Below are positions 37,212 to 47,054 of a stretch of 64,000 nucleotides of DNA, in pieces; within the stretch, counting starts at the first letter, position 1, and each line of letters starts with the position of its first letter. The stretch is from Triticum aestivum (lineage: Eukaryota; Streptophyta; Magnoliopsida; Poales; Poaceae), in the NCBI RefSeq assembly GCF_018294505.1, contig NC_057798.1, positions 375,902,189 to 375,966,188 of the forward strand, written 5' to 3'. The notes under the pieces are model-generated. The model made no database searches. It was not told the DNA's origin and saw only the letters and a list, made by a program, of their open reading frames with translations. Made by a program: the position numbers and the translations under genes.

Positions 37212-38761
37212 GAGCTTTCCGGATTGAGCTTAATGTCATATGCTCGGAGGTTGTCGAATGTCACCCTCAAGTCTTCTATTAGAGTTTCGACGTGTTTGGT
37301 CTTGACGACCACATCGTCTACGTATGCCTCTACTGTTTTGCCTATCTGGGTAGCCAGACATGTTTGAATCATGCGCTGATATGTTGCACCGGTGTTTTTG
37401 AGTCCGAAGGGCATTGTGTTGAAGCAGAATGGCCCATATGGAGTAATGAATGCCGTTGCGGCCTGGTCTTTCTCCGCCATCTTGATTTGATGGTATCCAG
37501 AGTATGCGTCGAGGAAGCACAATGAATCGTGCCCTGCGGTAGCATCGATTATTTGGTCGATGCGAGGGAGGGGGAAAGGGTCCTTTGGACAGGCCTTGTT
37601 AAGGTCTTTAAAATCGACGCAGAGGCGCCAGGATTTGTCCTTTTTTGGTACCATTACTAGATTGGCTAGCCAGTCCGGATGTTTTATATCTCTGATGAAT
37701 CCGGCTTCTAAGAGTTTGGCTAGCTCCTCTCCCATTGTCTGTCTTTTGGGTTCGGAAAATCGCCGAAGAGCTTGTTTGACTGGCTTGAATCCTTTTAGGA
37801 TATTTAGGTTGTGCTCTGCCAGCCTGCGTGGGATTCCTGGCATGTCTGAAGGGTGCCAGGCAAAAATGTCCCAATTTTCCCGAAGGAATTCTCGTAGTGC
37901 GGCTTCGACATCAGGACTTAATTGTGCCCCAATGGAGGTCGTCTTTGTGGGGTCCGTTGGATGGACCTGAAATTTGACTATTTCGTCTGCTGGTTTAAAA
38001 GAGGTGGACTTGGACCTCTTATCGAGTATCACATCGTCCCTATCCACCCTGGAGCACAGCGTAGTTAGTTCCTCTGCCGCTAGGGCTTCGGACAATGCCT
38101 CTAGGGCCAGTGCGGCTGTCTTATTTTCAGCGCGGAGTGCTGTATCTGGATCACTGGCGAGAGTGATTATCCCATTGGGTCTGGGCATTTTGAGCTTCAT
38201 GTACCCGTAGTGGGGTATAGCTTGGAAGATTGTGAATGCCTCTCGCCCTAACAAAGCATAATATCCGCTGCCGAATGGGGCCACTTGGAACGTGACCTCC
38301 TCGGACCTGTAATTGTCCGGTGAGCCGAACACTACATCTAGTGTGATTTTTCCTGTGCAGCGTACTTCTCGACTAGGGATTATCCCTCTGAAGGTTGTGC
38401 TGCTTCGCTCAATGCGGCTCCAGTCAATTTCCATTTTTTGAAGGGTTTCCTCATAGATGAGGTTTAATCCACTGCCGCCATCCATGAGTACCTTAGTAAG
38501 ACGGAAACCGTCCACTATCGAACTGAGGACCAATGCGGCTGGTGCTCTAGCTGTTCGGAATTTAGGTTCGTCGCTGGCGTTGAAGGTGATAGCCGTGTCG
38601 CTCCATGGATTTGTTGTTGCTACTTTGTAGACTTCGGCGAGGCTGCGGATTGTTCGTTTCTGCATGTTATTTGATGTGAAAGTCTCGAAGACTGTTAATA
38701 CCGTACTCGTACTATTGGGTTGGTTGCCCGGGGCTAAAAAGCCTACGCCACTTTTGGCCAC
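37106..38761 (-). pseudogene. Gypsy pol, 5' part: protease and reverse transcriptase
   Basis: A 551-codon open frame carries an aspartic protease with MDGGSGLNLIY (Asp-Gly-Gly instead of the usual Asp-Thr/Ser-Gly, known in this group) and a reverse transcriptase with LCVDFKDLNKACPKDPFPLP and YVDDVVVKT. After KLNPE, at about 37206, the frame shifts into unrelated residues. Comparison with the family suggests a deletion between two CCGGA words that removed the KCVFG region. Upstream the frame joins the gag segment. Confidence 0.85.
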
Positions 38762-39630
38762 CTGCCATAGTATCCAACACGCTCGAAGGCTATGTGTTGG
38801 AGTGGCGCCCTCTGTACTGTGGATTTTGCAGGGTCCGTTGAGCCATCCCTTGAGTACGGTTCCGTACCTCTTAGGGGGTTTTTGCTTTTGGTTTTTAACC
38901 CAGGTGCTTGAGTATGAAGCACCCTTTTATTTCGGACTGGGTTTGTATTCAGGGCCGGATTGTCCCAAAACCTAGTTTCGGTTTTCCAGGCACTCTCCAT
39001 CGCAGAGTATTTTTGTACAATGGTCGCTAGGTCGGCGAAGCGTGAAACTTCGCGACGACTGATGGCGTTTATGATTCCCTTGTCCGTGCAATTGTTGCAG
39101 AAGATTGAAATTGCGCTTTCTTCACGGCAGTCCTTTATCCTGTTCATAACCAGGAGGAATCTGGCCTAGTAATGATGTACTGTTTCATCGGGCTCTTGCC
39201 GTATTTGAGATAGATCGCTTATGTTTGGGTGGGCGGGTGGAATTAAGTTCGGAAGCCCGCCCGATCTGAGGCTCAAAGGCCAAGAAGCTTCCGAATTCGG
39301 AAGCTTAGTTTGCTGAGCACTTTCCAATAGATCTGGTCTGATGCCTGACTTTAGGTTCAGTATTTGATTAGCGTCTGTCCCTCCGCGGGAATCCGGCATG
39401 GAGGGATCCGGAATCCGGACATAGTTGGATTTTAACATAGAAGAAGAGTCGCCGCATTGTTCCTCTACCACGACAATGTGGTGGGTAACCTGGGGATAGT
39501 TAATTTCTCTCAGATCGGTTTTAAGCCCAATCTGATCGTAGTCGGTAGCGACTCCCAGGGCGGCGATGCGATCCAAGAGCTCGTTTACGGAGGAGAGCTC
39601 AATCGGATCTAGCTGCTCGGCGAATTCCAA
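38743..39630 (-). pseudogene. Gypsy gag-like region, broken
   Basis: Two in-line open segments (39630-39166 and 39147-38743) are separated by a TAG where a Trp would be expected (HHY then stop then ARFLLVMN). The second segment shows the retrotransposon-gag features: CREESAISIFCNNCTDKGI and RFADLATIVQKYSAMESAWK. The start near 39630 is a guess. The element cannot make full Gag from this copy. Confidence 0.65.
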
Positions 39631-39830
39631 GCTGACGTGAAGATCGCTTTTAATGACTTAAGAGGTCATTGTCGGGGCGGTGGCCGAACAGGCGGTCATG
39701 AGAAAACCGCCTAGCTGGATAGTCTGGCCGGCGGCCAAAGCTCCCTTGACGACGGTGCCGTCTTTAAAGACGGGAAAAGGCATCCTTCCTGATGGTGACG
39801 GCACAGAGGAACTCTCAATGAAAGCACCAA

Positions 39831-40301
39831 TGTCGGTGTCAAAACCGGCGGATCTCGGGTAGGTGGTCCCGAACTGTGCGTCTAGGCGGATGGTAACAGG
39901 AGACGAGGGACACGATGTTTTACCCAGGTTCGGGCCCTCTTGATGGAGGTAAAACCCTACGTCCTGCTTGATTAATATTGATGATGTGTGTTACAAGAGT
40001 GGATCTACCACGAGATAAAGGAGGCTAAACCCTAGAAGCTAGCCTATGGTATGATTGTTGTTCGTCCTATGGACTACAGCCATCTGGTTTATATAGATAC
40101 CGGAGAGGGCTAGGGTTACACAAAGTCGGTTACAAAGGTAGGAGATCTACATATCCGTATCGCCAAGCTTGCCTTCCACGCCAAGGAAAGTCCCATCCGG
40201 ACACGGGACGAAGTCTTCAATCTTGTATCTTCATAGTCTTGGAGTCCGGCCGATGATGATAGTTCGGCTATCCGGACACCCCCTAGTCCGGAACTCCCTC
40301 A
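39831..40301 (-). repeat. Gypsy 5' LTR
   Basis: The same 471 bp as the other LTR, with about ten differences. A minus-strand TATATAAA at 40088-40095 is the likely promoter for gag-pol. Confidence 0.9.
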
Positions 40302-40385
40302 CCACCATTTCTTAAGCTAAAGTAGACCAAGGTAATCCCTATATTAGCATATTACTAAGATAAACAGAAGGCATTGTCGAAACAT

Positions 40386-41304
40386 TTAGGACGTGAGCTT
40401 GTCAATCTGAATGTGGAGGGACACAAGCTTAGCCCCGGCCAGCAGCTTGGGCAGAACTGTCAAGAAGGTCAGCTCCTACACGTCGATGTCGCCGGGATCC
40501 TTGCTGCTTGTCACCTCCATTTCCACCTTGACGGCGTCGGTCGTGCCTTTGGGCTCCCCCGGCGGGCCGTTCGCCCACAGCTTGGCCAAGTAGTGCGGCA
40601 GTGGGGACGCCCCCGCTCTGATGCAGATGACCGACATGGCGATAGGCGCGCCGATGTCGAGCACGCCACCGACCAAGAAAAACGCGCGGCGGTCCTCCTT
40701 CGCGAACAGCAAGAGCCGTGGCTCTGATAGTGGCACTTGCAGCTGGAGCACCTTGCCGTACTGGATCCTGTGCACGGGCATGGGATGCGCGGTGCTGATG
40801 TGGTGGTAGAGCGCCGGCGGCGGGCCTTTGTAGCTGCAGACGGGCACGGGGCATTTGCAGGGCGCGAGCAGACACACGCTCTGGTGATCGGCGAGCTTGT
40901 GGTAAGTGACGTAGAGCCCACAGCCTTCGTGCGGGCACTCCACCCTCATCGACGAAAGGACGGAGTCCACCGCCGTGTTCCGCACGTCGAAGCCACCGCC
41001 ACGCTCGCACTTCTGGCACTGCCGCTGGTTCTCGGGGCGCTCAACGCGGCAGTCTGCGCAGGATAGGTGCCCTCCCTTGCACTGCAGAAATCAATCCAAC
41101 AACACATCAATCAAGAAACCTGCAGCTTGCTCAATCAGCCGAACGGACGAGGTGTATTCGAACCTCATACACTGGAGGCGTCAAGGGGCGGAGGCACAAG
41201 GGGCAGTGGAGCACGGTGAGGTCCATCGAGACCTTAGAGAGCTCCATCGTCGGGTCATGTTCCTGTTCGGTCTGCATGATCTCACCCTCCTCGTGCACAA
41301 CCAT
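40386..41304 (-). pseudogene. SINA-like E3 ubiquitin ligase cargo gene, one premature stop
   Basis: Two exons: 41164-41304 (47 codons) and 40386-41081, with an 82-bp GT...AG intron that joins in frame. The RING finger spans the splice: HCPLC (residues 33-37), then CKGGHLSCADC and CQKC. The SIAH-type zinc fingers follow (ECPHEGCGLYV..HKLADHQSVC and CPVPVCSYKG..HHISTAH), then a substrate-binding domain. A TAG at 40476-40478 ends the frame after GDIDV (248 residues). Beyond it the same frame runs 29 more codons (ELTFLTVLPKLL onward) to TAA, so a Glu codon was probably lost. Family role: transfers ubiquitin to target proteins. A 248-residue product could still be made; expression is unknown. Part of the CACTA cargo. 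Confidence 0.75.
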
Positions 41305-41357
41305 CCTTCAAGGTGCATTAAATCAACACATGCAAGTACTATCATAAGAAGAGTCAC

Positions 41358-41372
41358 GGCATGCATGCATGC
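41358..41372. promoter_or_regulatory. CATGCATG (RY-type) run upstream of the SINA-like gene
   Basis: CATGCATGCATG lies about 55 bp upstream of the ATG of the minus-strand SINA-like gene. RY motifs bind B3 factors in seeds. A role here is a guess. Confidence 0.25.
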
Positions 41373-41421
41373 GTTGTAATTAATGCATCGATAAACGCAA
41401 ATTATTGAAATATATCGAGTG

Positions 41422-41790
41422 CAGTGCTTTGATGTGTCGCGTCAACTCATACATCAACGAGAAGTTTGATTATCCTCTCCCTCGCGGACTTAACTGCACC
41501 TGCCTTTGGCTGTATGACAGGTTGGCCACACACCTGTCGGGCCCACCTGTCATACACGCAAAGATAGGAGCGTCCCTCCCTTGCCCATGAGCGTGGTGGC
41601 TGGCAAGACTAGGAGAAGCTTTCGCTACACGCTCTCCCTCCCGCACGCGGTGGACATGCAGCAGTTCAATCGGTGCCAGATGGCCAGAAGCGTACTGTAG
41701 TACTCCTCTAGTGCAGTAGTACACCATCATTGTTCGACTTCCCGAAGAGGCGAAGAGCCAAGCGCAGCCCGGACGCTCGTGTGGCAGTTT
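41422..41790. repeat. Diverged direct duplication, copy A
   Basis: Shares CAGTGCTNTGATGTGTCGC, a GGTGGACATGCAGCA phrase, CATCATTGTT and GAGGCGAAGAGCCAAGCGCA, in the same order and orientation, with 42138-42405. Divergence is high, so the duplication is old. No gene is seen. Confidence 0.65.
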
Positions 41791-41978
41791 CATGTGTAGA
41801 GTAGTCTAGATAGCGTGTACCGTGCCTGTAAGCTTAAAATCGTTGGGGTCGGCTCCATGCTATGTGGTGGTCTCAAAGTTTTTTTTTAAATTCAAATAGT
41901 CTTCTGGCCCTACCTGTCACCCTGGTGATTGTAGTTCGCACGCTCATCTGGTCAAGACAGGAATATATATTTTAATTT

Positions 41979-42039
41979 TTTTTTTTTTTGAAAAGGGGGG
42001 ACTCCCCGGCCTGTGCATCAGAACGATGCATACGGCCAC
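41979..42039 (-). mobile_element. 61-bp truncated non-LTR insertion with 14-bp duplication
   Basis: Poly-T then GAAAAGGGGGGACTCCCCGG and CCTGTGCATC is flanked by ATATATTTTAATTT on both sides (41965-41978, 42040-42053). It belongs to the same family as the 49-bp insertion at 30054. Confidence 0.7.
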
Positions 42040-42137
42040 ATATATTTTAATTTGTGGTGGGTAAATGTTAGAGGTTGCAGCAAATATATTGTACACTGCG
42101 GGTCTTTCAGCCAAGTTTAGAGGCAAGCATGTGGGGC

Positions 42138-42405
42138 CAGTGCTATGATGTGTCGCATCAACTCGTAGAACGAGGAGAAGCTTGATTTGACTACACGCCT
42201 TCTCCCTCGCCCATGCGCGCGGTTGCTCGCAAACGAGGACAGGCTTTTGCTTAGTAGTAGTACTTCCACAACAAGCTATTCGTCCCGCTCGTGGTGGACG
42301 GACATGCAGCAATGGATTCAACACTGTAGAAGCAGTAGTAGTAACATCATTGTTTGTCTTCTCGAAGAGGCGAAGAGCCAAGCGCAAACCGAACGTTGCA
42401 GTTGC
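42138..42405. repeat. Diverged direct duplication, copy B
   Basis: Second copy of the 41422-41790 segment, about 100 bp shorter through internal deletions. Confidence 0.65.
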
Positions 42406-42697
42406 GAACATTGGAGCACGCATATAGCCAGGCTCTTGCATGAGACAAAATTGCTATGTGAGCCCACTATTGTACTAGTATGTATAACTACTTGCTAGTA
42501 TAGCCCTGTAAACCAGAAAGGAGTATTTGCCCTTCTAGAGATTTCAACAAGTGACTAGACTACACCGAGACGGAGTACATATGGAGCAAAATGAGTGAAT
42601 CTGCACCGTAAATAAATATGACTAGTTCTATCATTTTCCTCTCTGAGGTGCACAATATTGAGTATACTGACTAGTCTCTTTTTGACATGCATTTACA

Positions 42698-42840
42698 TTT
42701 TTTTTGACACAGTACAGACGCAAGCGCTCATATACACGCGCATACACTCACCCCTATGAACGCACACACGCACGACACTGTCATCTTGAAATTTACGACA
42801 CCTCGTCGTCGACGGGTCCATAGGTGCTTGAATGCCAAGG
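42698..42840 (-). mobile_element. Non-LTR retroelement 3' tail
   Basis: Read on the minus strand, a sequence with GTGTGCGTTCATAGGGGTG and GTGTATATGAGCGCTTG ends in an A-run. I recognise this as a common Triticeae SINE or LINE tail. No duplication was found. Confidence 0.45.
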
Positions 42841-42969
42841 AGGAAGAGGGTAGCGGTTCCCGAGACGTTGAACGGTCAATGATGCATCCTCAATTACATG
42901 CAGAGGGAATTAATTGGAGAAGCAGACTAGAGCCAGCATGATGTGTATGCAATAGAGTTTGGACTCTCA

Positions 42970-42977
42970 TATAATAA
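42970..42977 (+). promoter_or_regulatory. TATA box of the 180-codon cargo gene
   Basis: TATAATAA lies about 100 bp upstream of the ATG at 43073, followed by a C/A-rich leader. Spacing fits a plant promoter. Confidence 0.45.
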
Positions 42978-43072
42978 AGGCGCCCCACAACTCCAATCCA
43001 TCTACTCCCAAGTCTCTGCGCAACACTGCTCACTCCAATCCAAGACCAAGTGACCAGAAGCCACAAGCACCT

Positions 43073-43615
43073 ATGGAAGCGATGGACGCGAGCGGCAGTC
43101 GGCTGTGCCAAATCATCCAAGGCGCCGGCCTACGGCCCCGCACCGCGCAGCATTTCCAGACGGTGCTGGCGACCACAGGCATCGTAGCCCTCGCCGACGC
43201 CGGCTCCGCCTCTCGCATGGACGACATGATGGTCAACTCCATCCGCAAGTTCACCGTCGTCAAGAAGCGCGCGGACGACCTTGCCGTACTGCTCCAGCCC
43301 ACGCGCCCAGGCTCCTCATTGCCTGCCACCCTCATCGGCCTACATGGTGACGAACTCTTTCAAGCCCTGGTGGCCCTGCAGGTGCCGGAGGTTGCGACAA
43401 AGAATGTGCACCTCGAGGCCATGCTCGCCGCCCAGCGCCTCTCCATGCAAGAAACCGTCGACCTGCACATCCACGTCTACAAGGAAATCGTCTACATAGG
43501 CCACTACAAGGCAAACAAGGACAGAAAGACGTTGGCCTTCTTCCAGCGGCTGGAATCTTTGGACGCCATTGTTCAGAAGCACGTCGACCTGGCCACGAAA
43601 GCCGCTGCTACTTAG
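43073..43615 (+). CDS. Intact cargo ORF of unknown function, 180 residues
   Basis: One exon open from ATG at 43073 (a second in-frame ATG is at 43082) to TAG at 43615. An upstream ATG at 42959 is also in frame but lies before the TATA box, so I prefer 43073. The protein starts MEAMDASGSRLCQIIQGAGL and looks mostly helical, with conserved-looking core phrases VNSIRKFTVVKKRADDLAVL and HVYKEIVYIGHY. No signal peptide, membrane segment, zinc finger or enzyme motif is seen. GC at third positions is high, as in many grass genes and unlike the AT-rich flanks. I do not recognise the family. A host gene fragment captured by the CACTA element is the likeliest source. Confidence 0.6.
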   Translation: MEAMDASGSRLCQIIQGAGLRPRTAQHFQTVLATTGIVALADAGSASRMDDMMVNSIRKFTVVKKRADDLAVLLQPTRPGSSLPATLIGLHGDELFQALVALQVPEVATKNVHLEAMLAAQRLSMQETVDLHIHVYKEIVYIGHYKANKDRKTLAFFQRLESLDAIVQKHVDLATKAAAT

Positions 43616-43742
43616 GCGCCGTTTGGTGGGCCGGCGCCCTAAGTCGAGGAGGTGGACGTCGTCGATGGATGCATCTCTTCTTCTTGCCTCCTGTAACCAG
43701 CACTGCATTGCCTCGTGGCCTTAATGTTTTATTAGTATAGTA

Positions 43743-43909
43743 CTCCCTATGTTCCCAAATATAAGTCTTTCTAAAGATTCCAGCAAGTGACTACTACATA
43801 CAGAGCAAAATGAGTGAATCTACACTCTAAACTATGTCTTCATACATCTGTATGTTGTATTACATTTGAAGTAGTATCTAAAAAGGCTTATATTTATGAA
43901 CGGAGGGAG
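43743..43909. mobile_element. Stowaway MITE
   Basis: A 167-bp element with CTCCCTATGTTCCCAAATA and CGGAGGGAG ends, flanked by TA at 43741-43742 and 43910-43911. It sits about 130 bp downstream of the 180-codon gene. Confidence 0.9.
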
Positions 43910-44006
43910 TATATGGCATTTTTTATTCCAGTCGTAACGTTTTCACTGTGAGGTGGGGCCGCACTTGAGCAAACCCACCCCACCCACCGGGCGTCGGCCG
44001 AGTTTA

Positions 44007-44423
44007 GAGCAAGTACAATAAGGTGATGTAGGCGGGCTGTAAGACATTAAATATTATATCCTTGCTTACTTGGAAGAGAGAGAAGAGGAGAGAGAAGAGA
44101 AGCGGAAGCGGCTCCCCTGACGTACGTCCCCTACAGTTGTGGCACTGCCATGTGGGCCTGTTTTTCAATGAGCCCACCTGTCACTGATGGAACAGCACCC
44201 TACCGAACGGCAGAGGAGCCTCGTCCAAGAGAAGCGGGCTACTAGTTAACAGCCGGATGCAACACGTGCTCCTAGGTACTTTGTGAGAGAGTGGAATGGG
44301 CCATGTATCAACAAAGTAGTACATATTTATATCTAGCTATTGTACTTGTTCACTATAAACTTGACTATATGTGACATGGCAACATCATATAGCCAGCAGC
44401 TGGTTATATTATTAACCATGCTC
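44007..44423. mobile_element. Harbinger-type (Tourist-like) MITE
   Basis: A 417-bp element whose ends are GAGCAAGTACAATA and the inverse of GAGCATGGTTAATA, flanked by TTA (44004-44006, 44424-44426). The TTA duplication and these ends fit PIF/Harbinger. It encodes nothing. Confidence 0.75.
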
Positions 44424-44804
44424 TTAGAGAGTATAAGAGAGAAACGAGGGAGGAGGGCTAGCTGTAGCACGGACGCTGTTGTCAGATGGGACTCGTGTTT
44501 ATAGAATAGGAGTACTGAGCACTCGTGCCTCTCTTTTTTTTGAGGGAAAAATTAGTCGTACCACTAGTTGGGTGCGTGCGACCTATAGTTGTCATCACTT
44601 TAGGTCTACTTTTCGAACCGCGGCTACGCTTCACAGTACATATTTTTCACGCATTCATCCTCCTATATGTACTCCTAGGCTATTTCCACGTGCTCCCATT
44701 CACCGACATGTGGGACATAGAGCATCTGGGGTCGTAGTGCATGCACGACTCGGAGCATATGCCGGGGTACTTTACATTTCAGACCTCACGAATTACATGC
44801 AACC

Positions 44805-44821
44805 CCCCCCCCCCCCCCCCC
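44805..44821. repeat. C homopolymer
   Basis: A run of about 17 C. The surrounding 44427-44940 has no recognisable gene or element. Confidence 0.8.
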
Positions 44822-44945
44822 GCAGAAGAATAAATAAATCAATGAATTACTACATGAAACCGGATTGTTTTCGTGGAAACCGGAGCACGTTCATTTTTGG
44901 ACATAACACGTTTATAAAAAATGACCGGACCTAAACCAATACAAG

Positions 44946-46742
44946 GGCCTCTTTGATTTTTCCCGAAAAAAGGGCCTCTTTGATTCGCAGGATACTGAAA
45001 ACACAGGAATGGGGAAAGTATGATGGCGATGAACCGAGACGAGGAGAACTCTAACTCAGTTAGAGGCTAGAGTTAGATTCTAACCCTGAACTAACTCTAA
45101 ACCAAAGAGGTGTATGGATGGCAGGGTTAGATTGACAATAAATGCTCTATCTCAATCATTTGACTACTTTGGACTCTATTTTTAGTCAGACTAAAATAAG
45201 TCCCTTGGATCCAAGCACCCTCTTGGTGTGGTCGGCTCTTCTGTGGCCTCCTCCCGCTCACAATTGACATAAACGAACCATCTATACAATCAAGCATGCA
45301 AAACATGATAATTTTTACATTGTCCATACGAATGAGATATCCCACTTAAACATAAAAGTCGTCAATCAAGCTTCACAAAATAAAAAAACACTTCATGAAA
45401 CAAAGAATGAGCTAACTCATCATGGAAGTTGTTCACGATAGGGAGGGAGCCTGGAACCCCTCACACACCGAGGGAGGAGCGCGCCATCATCGCTCTGGAG
45501 GAAGGCTCTGTAGAGCCCAAGCCCCGGGAACCCCTCCGACGCCGGCCCTTGCGAGTTGAGGTCGACACTGGCATGGGTAGCAGGGCCGCTTGCCGCTGAC
45601 TGGGAACTTAATCTTTGGGCCTCTATAAACAATGCAAGCCTGTAACTAAAATACCTAGAAAGGTGAACTGAATCTTTGGGCCTCTAGAAATAATGCAAGC
45701 CTGAAACTGAAATACCTAGAAAGGTGAACTGAATCTTTGGGCCTCTAGAAATAATGCAAGTCTGAAACTTAAATACCTAGAAAGGTGAACTGAATCTTTG
45801 GGCCTCTAGAAATAATGCAAGCCTGAAGCTGAAATACCTAGAAAGGTGAACTGAATCTTTGGGTCTCTAGAAATAATGCAAGCCTGAAAATGAAATACCT
45901 AGAAAGGTGAACTGAATCTTTGGGCCTCTATAAATAATGCAAGCTTGAAACTCAAATACCTAGAAAGGTGAACTGAATCTCTGGGCCTCTAGAAACAATG
46001 CAAGCCTGAAACTGAAATACCAAGAAAGATGAACTGAATCTTTGGGCCTCTACAAATAATGCAAGCCTGAAATTGAAATACCTAGAAAGGTGACCTGAAT
46101 CTTTGGGCCTCTAGAAAGATTTATTACCTCCTCAAGCAACATCAAACAATTCCATGCGTGCATCACAAATCTATAGCAAGTGTGATCAGGATCTACTTTT
46201 CCAAATCAGAATTAGCGCTAGAGCAAGCAAGATCAATGATATGGCCGTGAGACAAAGAAGGAACAAACAAACTCACCCCTCTCGCGACCTCCCTGGTAGA
46301 TGTGCCACTGCCGGGCACGATAGAGGGAGAAAAACGACTGATGAAGGGGGAGCGGGGTGACCTTCGAAGGTCGGAGGGAGAGGGCGGCCGGAGTAGGGCG
46401 GTGGAGGCCGGAAGGAGAGGGCGGCCGAAGGAGAGAGAGGGCGAGCGGCGCTTGGGCGGGCGGCCCTATGGGGAACAGAGAGGAGTCGTGCGAGAGGGGG
46501 GAGCGATCTGGTGCGGGTAGGTGAGATTTTTTTAGGGGAGCGATCTGGTGCGGGCATGTGAGATTTTTGTAGTTCTCTTTTAGTGGGCCCAGGATAACTA
46601 ACCCAATTAGAACCTCTCCACCGGGCTAGTTTTTTTAGCTGGGTTAGAGCAAACTAGCTCAAACTAACCCCTCCTGTTTCGATAATTTGAGGCTATTTCA
46701 ACCCAAACTATCTCTAACTCAGGGATCCAAACAAAGAGGAGT
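44946..46742. mobile_element. DNA transposon relic(s) with CCTCTTTG-type ends
   Basis: GGGCCTCTTTGATT occurs at about 44954 and 44980, and inverse ends (AAAGAGG) occur near 45108 and 46742. This suggests one or two nested elements of Harbinger or hAT type. Between them lie a GC-rich minus-strand segment at 45420-45632 (SVDLNSQGPASEGFPGLG in the frame), a 61-bp minisatellite and a GC-rich minus-strand leader-like stretch (46273-46557). The whole may be a transposon gene with a repeat-filled intron. No duplication was fixed. Confidence 0.4.
45611..46116. repeat. 61-bp minisatellite, eight units
   Basis: Units starting ATCTTTGGGCCTCTA lie at 45611, 45672, 45733, 45794, 45855, 45916, 45977, 46038 and a partial one at 46099. 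The period is exactly 61 bp throughout, with only point differences. No open frame spans it. Confidence 0.95.
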
Positions 46743-46897
46743 GTTACTGTACATGCTACAGTGTGGACCGTAGCACATTGTTTTTATGGCCATATCACCA
46801 CATTATTGTTTTCTACTGCTGGTTCATTGGGCTACCGTGGTTCGCACGACTGGTTCACTGGGCTGCCGTGGTTCGCACTCCTCCGACCTGAGTAGTA

Positions 46898-47054
46898 CTC
46901 CCTCCGTTCCTAAATATAAGTCTTTGTAGATATTTCACTGTGGACCACATACGGATGTATATAGATGCATCTTATGTGTAGATTCACTCATTTTTCTCCG
47001 TATGTGGTCCATAGTGAAATCTCTCCAAAGACTTATATTTAGGAACGGAGGGAG
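46898..47054. mobile_element. Stowaway MITE
   Basis: A 157-bp element with CTCCCTCCGTTCCTAAATA ends, nearly perfect inverted arms, and TA on both sides (46896-46897, 47055-47056). Confidence 0.95.

Larger units (their letters stand above)
30448..40301 (-). mobile_element. Gypsy (Tat-type) retrotransposon with opposite-strand accessory gene
   Basis: Two 471-bp LTRs (30448-30918, 39831-40301) and the 5-bp duplication CCACC (30443-30447, 40302-40306) define a complete 9,854-bp element. Gag, protease, reverse transcriptase, RNase H and integrase read on the minus strand between 39630 and 34752. A spliced accessory gene reads on the plus strand between pol and the 3' LTR. The MDGGSGLNLIY protease and the accessory gene suit the Tat/Retand group of plant Gypsy elements. 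Stops in gag and a deletion in pol make this copy non-autonomous. Hand count of LTR differences is about 10 in 471. Confidence 0.9.

Noticed and set aside
45611..46116. 61-bp array as a CRISPR-like array
   Set aside because: Whole units are repeated without variable spacers between conserved repeats.
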